A stretch of DNA of 64,000 nucleotides from Hydrogenophilales bacterium 16-64-40 (GCA_002256995.1 NCGX01000018.1:1-64000); one strand, 5' to 3'; numbered from the stretch's first letter, positions 52,168-61,817 are shown. Notes: generated by a model not told the origin, from the letters alone. Translations and numbers: made by a program.

Positions 52168-54051
52168 ATGTACCTCATCTTTGAAGAGGACGGCCACTTC
52201 AAGGCCGGTTCCATCCTGTCCGAAACCGACGCCACGGCACAGGTGGAAACCGCCTCGGGCAAGCGCAGCAAGATCAAGACGGCGAACATCCTGCTGCGCT
52301 TTGCCGCACCCGTGCCTGCCGAGGTGATGCAGCAGGCCGAAACCCTGGCGGCGGAGCTCGACGCCGACTTTTTGTGGGAGGTGGCGGGCGCCGACGAGTT
52401 CGGCTTCGCAGAACTGGCGCAGGAATACTACGGTCACGCACCGACGCCGCCGGAATCGGTGGCGCTGCTGCAGAAGCTGCATGCCTCGCCGATCTATTTC
52501 CACAAACGGGGCCGTGGCCGCTATCGCCCGGCGCCGGCCGAAACGCTGGCGGCCGCCAAGGCCGGGGTGGAGAAAAAGCGGCTGGCGGCAGAGCGGCAAG
52601 CGCACCTCGCCACCGAACTGGCGGCCTTCCGGTTGCCGGAGGAATACGCCTCGCTGGTTCCGCGCATCCTCATCGCGCCGGACAAGAACACGCTCGAATA
52701 CAAGGCGCTGGAAGACGCGGCGGCGGCCACCGGACTGTCGCCATTGCGGCTGATCGAACGCTGCGGCGCGATTCCGTCGACGCTCGACTTCCATCTGGCG
52801 ACCTTCCTGCTGGAATACTTCCCGCGCGGCACCGGCTTTGCCGAGGTCACCGAGCCGGGTGCTCTCAATCCAAGCGATCCACCCGAACTGCCGAAAAGCA
52901 CGGTACGCGCCTTCTCGATGGACGACGAGGCGACCACCGAGATCGACGATGCGCTGTCGGTCGAGTGGCGCGACGACGGCAGCGTGCGGGTCGGCATCCA
53001 CATCGCGGCGCCCGCGCTCGGCATCACACCGGACTCGGAACTCGACCGCGTGGCGCGCGAACGGCTTTCCACGGTCTATTTCCCCGGCGACAAGATCACC
53101 ATGCTGCCGGACGCACTGATCCACCACTACACGCTGGGCGAAACCCACGACTGTCCGGCGCTGTCGCTGTATGTCGACGTGGCGTCCGACCTGCGCGTGC
53201 TCGGCACCGAATCCAAACTGGAAATGGTGCACATCGCCGACAACCTGCGCCACGAGACGCTGGAAGTGCTGTTCAACGACGACACGCTGCGCAACCCCGC
53301 GGTGCCCGACTACCCCTACCGCCGCGAGCTGGAATGGCTGCGCGACTTCGCCGCCGTGCTGGAAGCCGGGCGCGGCAAGGCCGACACGGTCGACCGCGTC
53401 GACTACAACTTCAAGGTCGATGGCGAGCGCATCAGCATCGTTCCGCGCAAGCGCGGCAGCCCGATCGACAAGGTGGTGTCGGAGCTGATGATCTTCGCCA
53501 ACGCCCACTGGGGCGGCTGGCTGGCAGAGAAAAAAGTGCCCGGCATCTACCGCGCGCAGTCCAACGGCAAGACGCGCATGACGACTTCACCCGATCCGCA
53601 CGTCGGCCTCGGTGTCGACCAGTACGCGTGGTCATCGTCGCCGCTGCGCCGCTATGTCGACCTGGTCAACCAGCGCCAGCTGATCAGCCTGGTGCAGGGC
53701 AGCGACCCGGTCTACCCGCCACGCAGCGAGCAGCTGTTTTCGGTGGTGCGCGAGTTCGAGCTGGCCTACGACGCCTACAACGAATTCCAGCGGCGCCTGG
53801 AGCGTTACTGGATGCTGCGCTGGATGCAGCAGGAGAGCATCCAGGAGGTCACCGCCAAGGTCATCCGCGAAGACCTGGTGCGCCTCGACACGCTGCCGCT
53901 GGTGACGCGCGCGCCCTCGGTGATGGGCGTCGCCCCGGGGGCGCGGGTGCGGCTGGCGATTTCGAATATCGACCTGCTCGATATCCACTTTCACGCCGAG
54001 TACCAGGAAACCCTGGAGACGCCGCCTGACAGCAGCGTCGCGCTTCCGTAA
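52168..54051 (+). CDS. RNase II/RNB-family exoribonuclease
   Basis: This 627-residue protein has an N-terminal region of about 240 residues unlike classic RNase II cold-shock domains, then an RNB catalytic domain with FSMDDEATTEIDDALSVEW (acidic metal ligands), HIAAPALGI, MLPDALIHHYTLGETHDCPALSLYVDV, and KVVSELMIFANAHWGGWLAE. A short S1-like C-terminus ends it (GVAPGARVRLAISNIDLLDIHFHAEY). It degrades RNA 3' to 5'. It resembles the betaproteobacterial RNB proteins rather than E. coli Rnb or Rnr, so I give no symbol. Confidence 0.87.
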   Translation: MYLIFEEDGHFKAGSILSETDATAQVETASGKRSKIKTANILLRFAAPVPAEVMQQAETLAAELDADFLWEVAGADEFGFAELAQEYYGHAPTPPESVALLQKLHASPIYFHKRGRGRYRPAPAETLAAAKAGVEKKRLAAERQAHLATELAAFRLPEEYASLVPRILIAPDKNTLEYKALEDAAAATGLSPLRLIERCGAIPSTLDFHLATFLLEYFPRGTGFAEVTEPGALNPSDPPELPKSTVRAFSMDDEATTEIDDALSVEWRDDGSVRVGIHIAAPALGITPDSELDRVARERLSTVYFPGDKITMLPDALIHHYTLGETHDCPALSLYVDVASDLRVLGTESKLEMVHIADNLRHETLEVLFNDDTLRNPAVPDYPYRRELEWLRDFAAVLEAGRGKADTVDRVDYNFKVDGERISIVPRKRGSPIDKVVSELMIFANAHWGGWLAEKKVPGIYRAQSNGKTRMTTSPDPHVGLGVDQYAWSSSPLRRYVDLVNQRQLISLVQGSDPVYPPRSEQLFSVVREFELAYDAYNEFQRRLERYWMLRWMQQESIQEVTAKVIREDLVRLDTLPLVTRAPSVMGVAPGARVRLAISNIDLLDIHFHAEYQETLETPPDSSVALP

Positions 54052-54083
54052 AATCAACCCTGATTCCACTTTCTGCCTGCGCC

Positions 54084-54974
54084 GTGTCCACCGCCCCGCC
54101 GATCCTCCTTGCCGAACCGTCCAAACAGGGCACGCGCATTGCGCTGGCCCTGCTGGCGTCGGCGGCGGTGCATGGCGTGGTGCTGTCGACCCAGTTCGTG
54201 CAGATCAACCCGCGCCTGTTCGAGGATCCCAACCTGCCGATGGAAGTGGTGCTGGTCAACGCCAAAACCCTCGAAACGCCCCTCAGCCCCGACGCGCTGG
54301 CGCAGGTGAGCCTGGCCGGCGGCGGCAATACCGACGAGGACCGGCGCCTGAAGAGCCCGCTGCCCGCCAGCCGCGAAACCCAGACCGGCAGCGAAGAAGC
54401 CGCCTTGCAGGCGCGGGTGGCCGCGCTTGAACAGCAGGCCAAGACCTTGCTGACCCAGTTGCAGCCCAACGGCCAGCTGCAGGAGCGGCCGCAGGCGGCG
54501 CCGCCGACGCCGGTCCAGCCCGCCGTCGACCTCAGCCAGCTCAACCAGCAGGCGCGCGAAATGGCGCAGTTGCAGGCACGCATCTCGCAGGAATGGGACG
54601 AATACCAGAAGCGTCCCAAGCGCGCCTTCGTCGGCGCCAACGTCAAGGAATACGCGTTTGCGCGCTACGTCGAGGACTGGGTCGCCAAGGTCGAGCGGGT
54701 CGGCAACGTCAACTATCCCGAAGCCGCGCGCCGCCAGGGTCTCTACGGCAGCCTCCAGCTGACCGTGTCGATCCATTCCGATGGCCGCATCGAGCAGGTC
54801 GACGTCAACCGCTCGTCCGGCTCCAAGATTCTCGACGCGGCGGCGATCAGAATCGTCGAGCTCGCCGCGCCCTACGCGCGCTTCCCGGACGACATGCGGC
54901 AAAAGGCCGACATTCTGTCGATCACGCGAACCTGGACCTTTACCCGTTCGGATCAGCTGGTGGGAACAGACTAA
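54084..54974 (+). CDS. TonB-family energy transducer
   Basis: This 296-residue protein has an N-terminal membrane anchor (ALALLASAAVHGVVLSTQFVQI), a central coiled-coil stretch (LQARVAALEQQAKTLLTQL, then LNQQAREMAQLQARISQEW), and a C-terminal TonB domain (YPEAARRQGLYGSLQLTVSIHSDGRIEQVDVNRSSGSKILDAAAIRIVELAAPYARFP, here cited as its domain span about 215-275). The start is GTG. It lacks the long Pro-rich linker of classic TonB and has no adjoining exbBD, so it may serve a special receptor or envelope process. Confidence 0.85.
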   Translation: MSTAPPILLAEPSKQGTRIALALLASAAVHGVVLSTQFVQINPRLFEDPNLPMEVVLVNAKTLETPLSPDALAQVSLAGGGNTDEDRRLKSPLPASRETQTGSEEAALQARVAALEQQAKTLLTQLQPNGQLQERPQAAPPTPVQPAVDLSQLNQQAREMAQLQARISQEWDEYQKRPKRAFVGANVKEYAFARYVEDWVAKVERVGNVNYPEAARRQGLYGSLQLTVSIHSDGRIEQVDVNRSSGSKILDAAAIRIVELAAPYARFPDDMRQKADILSITRTWTFTRSDQLVGTD

Positions 54975-54996
54975 GTGGCGGCCATTGCCGCTCATG

Positions 54997-55002
54997 TATA
55001 AT
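54997..55002 (+). promoter_or_regulatory. Candidate -10 element of fbp
   Basis: A perfect TATAAT lies 35 bases before the fbp ATG. No good -35 was found at the usual distance. Confidence 0.35.
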
Positions 55003-55036
55003 ATTATGATTTGCTTATACATTTCGGAGTCAGACC

Positions 55037-56063
55037 ATGCATACCGGCACCACACTTACCCAGTTCATCATTGAAGAGCAGCGCCGCACCGCCGGCGCCA
55101 CCGGCGATTTCACCTCGCTCCTGAACGACGTCGTCATCGCCTGCAAGGCCATTTCCAACGTCGTCAACAAGGGCGCACTGCTGGGCGTGATGGGCTCGCT
55201 GGATTCCGTCGCTGGATTCCGAGAACGTGCAGGGCGAAACGCAGAAGAAGCTCGACGTCATCACCAACGACATCATGATCGGCGCCAACGAGTGGGGCGG
55301 ACACCTCGCCGGCATGGCTTCCGAGGAAATGGACGAACTCTATCCGATCCCCAACCAGTACCCGCTCGGCAAGTACCTGCTGGTGTTCGATCCGCTCGAT
55401 GGCTCCAGCAACGTGGACGTCAACATCTCGGTCGGCACCATCTTCTCGATCCTGAAGGCACCGGTCGCCGGCCGCGCCGCTGTCACCGAAGACTTCCTGC
55501 AGCCCGGCGCCCAGCAGGTCTGTGCCGGCTATGCGATCTACGGTTCGTCGACCATGCTGGTGCTGACCTTCGGCCACGGCACCAACGGCTTCACGCTCGA
55601 CCGCGACATCGGCGAATTCGTGCTGACCCACCCCAACATGCAGATCCCCACTGAAACCAAAGAGTTCGCGATCAACGCGTCGAACATGCGTTTCTGGGAA
55701 AAGCCGGTGCAGCGCTACGTCGACGAGTGCCTGGCCGGCAAGACCGGGCCGCGCGGCAAGGACTTCAACATGCGCTGGGTCGCCTCGATGGTCGCCGAAG
55801 TCCACCGCATCCTCACCCGCGGCGGCATCTTCATGTACCCCAAGGACACCAAGGATCCGGCCAAGGCCGGCAAGCTGCGCCTGTTGTACGAAGCCAACCC
55901 GATGGCCTTCCTCGTCGAGCAAGCCGGCGGCGCCGCCACCACTGGGCGCGAGCGCATCCTTGATCTGGCCCCCGAAGGCCTGCATCAGCGCGTGCCGGTG
56001 ATCCTCGGCTCCAAGTCCGAAGTGGACACCGTGACGGGCTACCACCACGAAAAGGCCGCCTGA
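55037..56063 (+). pseudogene. fbp: Class I fructose-1,6-bisphosphatase, frameshifted by a 13-bp duplication
   Basis: Removing one copy of the tandem 13-mer at 55196-55221 restores one 337-residue class I FBPase. Before the lesion: [51 protein letters not shown]. After it, in the next frame from 55227: [39 protein letters not shown] (metal-binding), [17 protein letters not shown] and [15 protein letters not shown]. As written, the first frame continues out of register to 55654 and the rest is separate. The enzyme is needed for gluconeogenesis and the Calvin cycle, so a real loss would require another FBPase; an assembly error is equally possible. A GGAG ribosome site precedes the ATG. Confidence 0.88.
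55196..55221 (+). repeat. Perfect 13-bp tandem duplication inside fbp
   Basis: TCGCTGGATTCCG is present twice in direct succession. The normal gene has GSLDSENVQ encoded through a single copy, so the second copy adds 13 bases and shifts the frame by one. Confidence 0.9.
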
Positions 56064-56088
56064 GCGGTTTCGGATCGAAATGCTGGAT

Positions 56089-56119
56089 TGAAAAAGCCGG
56101 GCGATGCCCGGCTTTTTCA
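56089..56119. terminator. Bidirectional terminator between fbp and the GGDEF/EAL gene
   Basis: GAAAAAGCCGGGC-GAT-GCCCGGCTTTTTC: a perfect stem with A- and U-runs on both sides. Confidence 0.9.
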
Positions 56120-56135
56120 ATGGTGGGCTGCGGAC

Positions 56136-58250
56136 TTAGGCCGCAGCCTGGCGCGCACGCGCACGCATCAGGCTCTCGCAGTCGCCCGGCGGCAGCGGAC
56201 GGCTGAACAGATAACCCTGGGCCTGGTCGCAACGGTTGGCGCGCAGATACGCCAGTTGCGCCTCGGTTTCGACGCCTTCGGCCACCACGGTCAGGCCGAG
56301 GCTGCCGCCCAGCGCGATGATGGTGCGCACGATGGCGGTATCGTTGTCGTCGCCCGGAATGTCATTGATGAACGAGCGATCGATTTTCAAGCAGTGAATG
56401 GAAAAGGTCTTCAGGTAGCTGAGCGAGGAGTAGCCCGTGCCGAAATCGTCCACCGCGATGCGGATGCCCAGGGCCTCCAGTTTGGCCAGCACGCTGGCCG
56501 CTGACTCCAGACTGTCCATGATCGACGACTCGGTCAGTTCCAGCTCGAGGTCGCCCGGCTCCAGTTTCGCATCCCGCAGGGCCGCGCTGATCTCCTCGGC
56601 CAGGTCGGCCTGGCGGAATTGCCGCGTCGACAGATTGACCGCCATGGTGCCGGCGGTCAGCCCCTGATCCTGCCACGCCCGCAACTGGCGGCAGGCTTCG
56701 CGCAGCACCCACTCGCCGATCGGCAGGATGAGTCCGCTCTGTTCGGCAACCGGGATGAACTCGTCGGGGCCGACCGCGCCCAGCTCGGCCGATTGCCAGC
56801 GCAACAGCGCTTCCCATCCCATCAGACGACCCGACAAGATTTCCAGTTTGGGCTGGTAGTGCACTGCCAGTTCATTGCGTTCCAGGGCGTGCTTCAGCCG
56901 CGCCTCCAGCAGCACGCGGCGCTGGATGTCATCGGACAGATCGCGGCTGAACACAATGATGCAATTGCGCCCGGACAATTTGGCGCGGTGCAGGGCCAGG
57001 TCGGCGTAGCGCATCAGGATGCTGGCTGACTCGCCGTCCGTCGGGTAGGCGACGATGCCGATGCTGGCGCTGATATCCAGACGGTCGTTGCCAAGATCGA
57101 ATTCACGGGCCAAGGCCTGCAGCATCCCCTGACCCACTTGTTTGGCCTGCTCGACCGTCATGTTTTCCAGCAGGATCACGAACTCGTCACCGCTGAAGCG
57201 AGCCATGAACGCCTTTTCCGGCAGGCTCTCACGGATGCGGCAGGAGACGGCGACCAGCAGCAGATCGCCCTGCTCGTGGCCCAGCGTGTCGTTCACATTC
57301 TGGAAGTGATCGAGGTCCAGCAGCAGAACCGCGCAGGGCGCATCTGGCCGGGCGCGCGCCATCGCCAGATTGAGCCTGTCGTTGAACACCGTCCGGTTGG
57401 GCAACCCGGTCAGGTCGTCGTGGCCGAGCATGTGCCGCATCTGGCGGAACGGCCGGCTCACCGCCTCGGCATAGATCGCGCGATACAGAAAGTAATAGGC
57501 AAACACCTTGTACACATGCCCCAGCAGATTGGCCGTGCTGCTCACCTCCACATACAGGATGAAGAACAGCTCGCCCGCCGCCATCAGCAGCAGGGCCAGC
57601 ATCAGGCTCTGGATATCGCAATGGGTGATCTGCGAGCGGCGCAGATAGAGCAGGGCGGCGACCGCAAGGTAAAGGCCGGAGACCCCCCATTCGAGCGTCA
57701 CCTTGAGCGGCGTCAATCCCTGACCGGCCATGTACATCGCCGGCACGCTGTCCGGCGACACCAGCAGCCCGTAAGAAAGCGCGCCCGCCACGAGCAGCGC
57801 CCCGGCCCAGCCGTAGCGGCTCGCCGGGTAGCGCACGGCAGGGGTTTCGGGCAGCAGCACATAGGCCAAAAGGCCGATCCCGGCGGCGTAGCGGCCGCAC
57901 AGCCAGAACAGGATGGACTTGTGGGCGGAATTGGGGCTGAGCAGATCCGGCATGCCCATGTAGGACAGGAAGTGCAGGACGTCGAACATCGCCACCGCCA
58001 GAAACGCGCAACCCAGCACCATCGAGCGGACCGAGCGCACGGTTTCCTGCGCGCCATGTCCGGTGAAAAAGACCAGTGCCGCAACGATGATGGCAAAAAT
58101 CTCCATGATCGAATGGGCCGCCAGGAAAGTCGGGGACGGGATCGCCCCCTGATTGGCCGGAATGGCCTGCCACAGCAACAGCGGAAGGCTTACGGCCAAC
58201 AGCAGACTGCCACCCAGTCGGTGACGGTCTTGTCCTTGCAGTCGATTCAA
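56136..58250 (-). CDS. Membrane GGDEF-EAL cyclic-di-GMP protein
   Basis: This 704-residue protein has an N-terminal MASE3-like membrane domain of about 270 residues with seven or eight helices (HSIMEIFAIIVAALVFFTG, FLAVAMFDVLHFLSYMGMPDLL, GELFFILYVEVSSTANLLGHVYKVFAYYFLYRAIY). A diguanylate cyclase domain follows (DDLTGLPNRTVFND, RFSGDEF, where the first G of GGDEF is Ser, and IGIVAYPTDG). An EAL phosphodiesterase domain ends it (WEALLRWQS, VNLSTRQFRQ, ELTESSIMD, VDDFGTGYSSLSYL, KIDRSFI, AEGVETEAQL), all intact. SGDEF cyclases are often still active. The start is TTG at 58250, preceded by GAGGGG. It may both make and degrade cyclic-di-GMP. Confidence 0.88.
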   Translation of the reverse strand: MNRLQGQDRHRLGGSLLLAVSLPLLLWQAIPANQGAIPSPTFLAAHSIMEIFAIIVAALVFFTGHGAQETVRSVRSMVLGCAFLAVAMFDVLHFLSYMGMPDLLSPNSAHKSILFWLCGRYAAGIGLLAYVLLPETPAVRYPASRYGWAGALLVAGALSYGLLVSPDSVPAMYMAGQGLTPLKVTLEWGVSGLYLAVAALLYLRRSQITHCDIQSLMLALLLMAAGELFFILYVEVSSTANLLGHVYKVFAYYFLYRAIYAEAVSRPFRQMRHMLGHDDLTGLPNRTVFNDRLNLAMARARPDAPCAVLLLDLDHFQNVNDTLGHEQGDLLLVAVSCRIRESLPEKAFMARFSGDEFVILLENMTVEQAKQVGQGMLQALAREFDLGNDRLDISASIGIVAYPTDGESASILMRYADLALHRAKLSGRNCIIVFSRDLSDDIQRRVLLEARLKHALERNELAVHYQPKLEILSGRLMGWEALLRWQSAELGAVGPDEFIPVAEQSGLILPIGEWVLREACRQLRAWQDQGLTAGTMAVNLSTRQFRQADLAEEISAALRDAKLEPGDLELELTESSIMDSLESAASVLAKLEALGIRIAVDDFGTGYSSLSYLKTFSIHCLKIDRSFINDIPGDDNDTAIVRTIIALGGSLGLTVVAEGVETEAQLAYLRANRCDQAQGYLFSRPLPPGDCESLMRARARQAAA

Positions 58251-58327
58251 GAAACGCCCCTCACTGGCTTACTGGAAAGCTATCTACGGCCGGCTGGAAA
58301 GAAAATGAAGCAAATCAATCTATTTTG

Positions 58328-58343
58328 TAAGTATTTTTACTTA
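58328..58343. promoter_or_regulatory. Palindrome upstream of the GGDEF/EAL gene
   Basis: TAAGTA-TTTT-TACTTA is a perfect inverted repeat in a short AT-rich stretch about 80 bases before the TTG start. It could be an operator or part of the promoter. Confidence 0.35.
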
Positions 58344-58442
58344 GTATTTAGCGTTTGACTGCCCCGGTCAAGCTCCCCGCCTGGCGCGGGCATTTCGTCA
58401 GGTCGGGGACGGGCCAGCGCCTGTTCCTGATTGACCGCCGCA

Positions 58443-58784
58443 TTAGCCGGAAAAAAGAACGAACAGCGAAACCCCAATGGCCAGCAGCGAGAGCGCAACG
58501 GCCACACCGCACAGTACGGCCATGCGCCTGAAGCGCGACTCTGCGACTGCCGCCGCCTGCTCGAGCGCGGTCACCGTTTTCTGCAGCTGCTCGGCCAGTG
58601 CCTTGACGTGCAGCGCATTCTGCGAGGCCGCCGTCTGCAGCTCGGTAACCTGCTTCTGCAACACGCCGGACTGGGCGGCAGCCTCGTCGCTTCTGCGCGT
58701 GGTAAACACCGGCAACGCCGACGAAACGATGGGGCTCACAAAAGGCAGAATCGCCTTGACCGCGGGAATCAACCATGCCGCCAT
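58443..58784 (-). CDS. Small membrane-anchored coiled-coil protein, unknown function
   Basis: This 113-residue protein has a hydrophobic start (MAAWLIPAVKAILPFVSPIVSSALPVF), a central coiled-coil of about 45 residues (GVLQKQVTELQTAASQNALHVKALAEQLQKTVTALEQAA in the region 40-80), and a C-terminal transmembrane helix (GVAVALSLLAIGVSLFVLF). An AAGGAG ribosome site precedes the ATG. No family recognised. It lies 38 bases beyond the photolyase stop on the same strand. Confidence 0.65.
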   Translation of the reverse strand: MAAWLIPAVKAILPFVSPIVSSALPVFTTRRSDEAAAQSGVLQKQVTELQTAASQNALHVKALAEQLQKTVTALEQAAAVAESRFRRMAVLCGVAVALSLLAIGVSLFVLFSG

Positions 58785-58822
58785 GAAATCTCCTTGTCTG
58801 ATGCGGCGCGGCGCCGCGAACG

Positions 58823-60259
58823 CTACTTTAGCGCAGGCGGCAAGGCCTGCCTGAAAAGTGCCAGCGTCTGCCCCCGTTGCACAGCGTGATCGACGATCGG
58901 CAACGGGCAGTCACGGCCGATGACGCAGCCCGCGCGCTGCTGCTCGGCGGCAGGCATCGCCCACGGCGCATGGATGAATTTTTCCGCCACGCGGGCGAGT
59001 TCCGGCAAATAGCGGCGGATGAAATGCCCCTCGGCGTCGAAGCGCTCGGACTGCGTCACCGGATTGAAGATGCGGAACCAGGGCTGGGCGTCGCAGCCGA
59101 CCGAGGCCGCCCACTGCCAGCCGCCGCTGTTGGCGGCCAGGTCGAAGTCGATCAGCTTGTCGGCGAAATACTTTTCGCCCAGCCGCCAGTCGACCAACAG
59201 GTCTTTCGTCAGGAAACTCGCTGTCACCATTCTCAGCCGGTTGTGCATGTAGCCGGTCTGGTTCAGCTGCCGCATCGCGGCGTCGATCAGCGGATAGCCG
59301 GTGCGCGCTTCGCACCAGGCTTCGAAATGTCCCGGCGGATTCGGCCACGGCAGCGCGTCGTATTGGCGTTTAAAGCTATGTCCGCTGGCGACGTCGGGGC
59401 GGTGCCACAGGATCTGATGGTAGAAGTCGCGCCAGATCAGTTCGGACAGCCAGGTCTGTGCGCCGCGCCCGCCCCGTTGCCAGGCCGCGGCGGCGAGCTG
59501 GCGGATCGACACCGTGCCGAAGCGCAGGTGCACCGACAGATACGACGGCCCCTTCACGGCGGGATAGTCGCGCAACGCCTGATAGCGGTCGATCCGTTGC
59601 AGGAAATCCTCGAACAGCTGCGCGCCACCCGACATCCCGGTGGGCAGCCTGAGCTCGGCAAGATTGGTCGGCTCGAATCCCATGTCCGGCAAGCGCGGAA
59701 TGGCGGACGACTGGGGTGCCAGCCGGCCGGCATAGGCCTCGACCGGATAGGCCTGCAGATCGAACGGCGTCAGCCTTTTCAGCCAGGCATTCTTGTAGGG
59801 GGTGAAGACACTGTAGGGCGTGCCGCCGGCGGTGAGCACGTCCTCGCGTTCGAAGATCACTGCATCCTTGCTGTGATGGACGGCGATGTCGCGCGCGCGC
59901 AGCGCGGCTTCGACGGCGGCATCACGCGCCAGCGCGGCGGGGTCGTCGTCGTGGTTGAAAAACACGGCCTCGGCCTGCAGATCGGCCGCCAGTTGCACGA
60001 CCTCGTCGCGCGCGACGCCATGCCTGACCACCAGGCCACCACCCCGGGCCTGCAGCGCCTGCTGCAGTTCGGTCACGCTGGCGTGGATGAACTCGACCCG
60101 GCGGTCTGCCGGATCGGGCAGCGCATCGAGGATGTCGCGGTCGAAAATGAAGGCGCACACGACCTGGCGGCTCCGCTTGAGCGCGTGGTAGAGCGCAGCG
60201 TGGTCGAAGTCGCGCAGATCGCGGCGAAACCACACCAGGGCGCGGGCGTATTCAATCAT
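58823..60259 (-). CDS. phrB: Deoxyribodipyrimidine photolyase
   Basis: This 478-residue flavoprotein repairs cyclobutane pyrimidine dimers using light. The N-terminal antenna domain begins LVWFRRDLRDFDHAALYHAL. The FAD domain contains SYLSVHLRFGTVSIRQL, SELIWRDFYHQIL, GYPLIDAAMRQLNQTGYMHNRLRMVTASFLTKDLLVDWRLGE and FDLAANSGGWQWAASVGCDAQPWFRIFNP, including the Trp electron-transfer residues of class I CPD photolyases. Length fits the class. It is divergent from yqgE. Confidence 0.94.
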   Translation of the reverse strand: MIEYARALVWFRRDLRDFDHAALYHALKRSRQVVCAFIFDRDILDALPDPADRRVEFIHASVTELQQALQARGGGLVVRHGVARDEVVQLAADLQAEAVFFNHDDDPAALARDAAVEAALRARDIAVHHSKDAVIFEREDVLTAGGTPYSVFTPYKNAWLKRLTPFDLQAYPVEAYAGRLAPQSSAIPRLPDMGFEPTNLAELRLPTGMSGGAQLFEDFLQRIDRYQALRDYPAVKGPSYLSVHLRFGTVSIRQLAAAAWQRGGRGAQTWLSELIWRDFYHQILWHRPDVASGHSFKRQYDALPWPNPPGHFEAWCEARTGYPLIDAAMRQLNQTGYMHNRLRMVTASFLTKDLLVDWRLGEKYFADKLIDFDLAANSGGWQWAASVGCDAQPWFRIFNPVTQSERFDAEGHFIRRYLPELARVAEKFIHAPWAMPAAEQQRAGCVIGRDCPLPIVDHAVQRGQTLALFRQALPPALK

Positions 60260-60345
60260 GCGGCGTTCTGGTCGCTATAGTGTGTAGGGAGGGTGAAAAA
60301 GGAATGCTTGCCTGATTTGAGGCAGATTACAATGGGAGGGCAATC

Positions 60346-60903
60346 ATGGATACCGTCAATCTCACCCACAATTTTCTGATCGCCATGCCGGGCATGGTCG
60401 ATCCTAATTTCAACGGCACGCTGACCTATATCTGCGACCACAGCGCGCAGGGCGCGCTGGGCGTGGTGGTCAACCGGCCGATCGACCTGGACTTGTCGAC
60501 GCTGTTCGAACAGATTGGCCTGTCGCTTCCCGAGCGCCTGCAGCGCAAGACCGTCTACTTTGGCGGCCCGGTGCAGACCGAACGCGGCTTTGTGCTGCAC
60601 ACGCCGCCGCTCACCTTCAGCTCTACCCTCACCGTCAACGACGCGGTCAGCCTCACCACCTCGAAGGACGTGCTGGAAGCGGTGAGCCAGGGCGCGGGGC
60701 CGGAAAAGTTCATGGTGTCGCTCGGCTACGCGGGCTGGGGCGCCGGCCAGTTGGAAGAGGAAATCAAGCAGAACGCGTGGCTGTCGGTAGCTGCCGACCC
60801 GCAGGTGATCTTCGACCTGGCACCCGAAGAACGTCTGCCTGCCGCGATGAAGCGCCTCGGCATCGACTTCGCCAGCCTGTCCGACGAAGCCGGGCACGCT
60901 TGA
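60346..60903 (+). CDS. yqgE: YqgE/AlgH family protein (DUF179)
   Basis: This 185-residue protein has [32 protein letters not shown] at the start, [14 protein letters not shown] in the middle and [21 protein letters not shown] towards the end, all hallmarks of the family. The function is not firmly known. It opens the yqgE-ruvX-pyrR-pyrB-pyrC' operon, an arrangement common in betaproteobacteria. Confidence 0.93.
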   Translation: MDTVNLTHNFLIAMPGMVDPNFNGTLTYICDHSAQGALGVVVNRPIDLDLSTLFEQIGLSLPERLQRKTVYFGGPVQTERGFVLHTPPLTFSSTLTVNDAVSLTTSKDVLEAVSQGAGPEKFMVSLGYAGWGAGQLEEEIKQNAWLSVAADPQVIFDLAPEERLPAAMKRLGIDFASLSDEAGHA

Positions 60904-60904
60904 C

Positions 60905-61342
60905 TTGAGCTATGCAGACACCCACGGCACGGTGCTGGGCTTCGACCTCGGCCTGAAGCGCACCGGCGTGGCCTCGGGTGATCTGTCGATCGGCGTCGCG
61001 CATCCCCTCACCGTCATCCAGGCCGACTCCACCGATGCGCGGCTCGCCGCCATCGCCAGCCTGATCGCCGAATGGCAGCCGGTGCTGCTGGTGCTGGGTC
61101 TGCCCACCCACGCCGACGGCGGCGAGCACGAAATGACCCGGGTGGCCAGAAACTTCGCGCGCAAACTAGAATCGCACTTCAAGCTGCCGGTGTTCATGGT
61201 GGACGAGCGCCACACCAGCACCGCGGCCGAAGCGGAATTGCACGAACGCGGCATCCACGGCAAGAAGAACAAGGCGCTGACCGACGCCGTCGCCGCCCAA
61301 CTGATACTGCAAGGATTTTTTGATGCCCGCCTCATTGCCTGA
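60905..61342 (+). CDS. ruvX: RuvX/YqgF Holliday junction resolvase-like protein
   Basis: This 145-residue RNase H-fold nuclease has VLGFDLGLKRTGVASGD (first Asp), LLVLGLPTHADGGEHEMTR, FMVDERHTSTAAEAEL and KALTDAVAAQLILQGF (last Asp). It takes part in 16S rRNA 5' maturation and possibly junction resolution. The start is TTG one base after the yqgE stop; no in-frame ATG fits. It overlaps pyrR by 20 bases. Confidence 0.92.
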   Translation: MSYADTHGTVLGFDLGLKRTGVASGDLSIGVAHPLTVIQADSTDARLAAIASLIAEWQPVLLVLGLPTHADGGEHEMTRVARNFARKLESHFKLPVFMVDERHTSTAAEAELHERGIHGKKNKALTDAVAAQLILQGFFDARLIA

Positions 61343-61817
61343 CGTCGACCCGCTGATCGCGCAACTGGCCGCCGCCATCGCCCCCACCCTCACCCCGGAC
61401 ACCGTCATCGTCGGCATCCACACCGGCGGGGTGTGGGTGGCCGAGCGCCTGCACGCGCTGCTCGGCTGCGCCCTGCCGCTCGGCACGCTCGACATCTCGT
61501 TTTACCGCGACGATTTTTCGCGCATCGGCCTGCACCCGCAGGTGAAGCCGTCCAACCTGCCGTTCGACCTCGAAGGCCGCGACATCCTGTTGGTCGACGA
61601 CGTGCTGCACAGCGGCCGCACGGTGCGCGCGGCGATGAACGAGCTGTTCGACTATGGCCGCCCGGCCTCGATCCTGCTGGCGGTGCTGGTCGACCGCGGC
61701 GGCCGCGAACTGCCGATCCGCCCCGACTTTGCCGGCCTCACGCTCTCCGTTCCCGACCACCAGAACATCAACCTTTCACGGCTGGACGACGGCCACCTGA
61801 CCCTTTCCCTCGCATGA
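61323..61817 (+). CDS. pyrR: Pyrimidine operon regulator / uracil phosphoribosyltransferase-like PyrR
   Basis: This 164-residue PRTase-fold protein has [72 protein letters not shown] (PRPP-binding motif), [15 protein letters not shown]. In Bacillus it binds pyr mRNA; in proteobacteria without attenuators the role is less clear. No obvious PyrR-binding hairpin is seen upstream. An AGGA site lies before the ATG. Confidence 0.9.
   Translation: MPASLPDVDPLIAQLAAAIAPTLTPDTVIVGIHTGGVWVAERLHALLGCALPLGTLDISFYRDDFSRIGLHPQVKPSNLPFDLEGRDILLVDDVLHSGRTVRAAMNELFDYGRPASILLAVLVDRGGRELPIRPDFAGLTLSVPDHQNINLSRLDDGHLTLSLA

Noticed and set aside
55227-56063. Reading the second fbp frame as an independent gene starting at a GTG
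   Set aside because: It lacks the first 60 or so residues of a class I FBPase, has no ribosome site, and becomes continuous with the upstream part once the tandem 13-mer is reduced to one copy.
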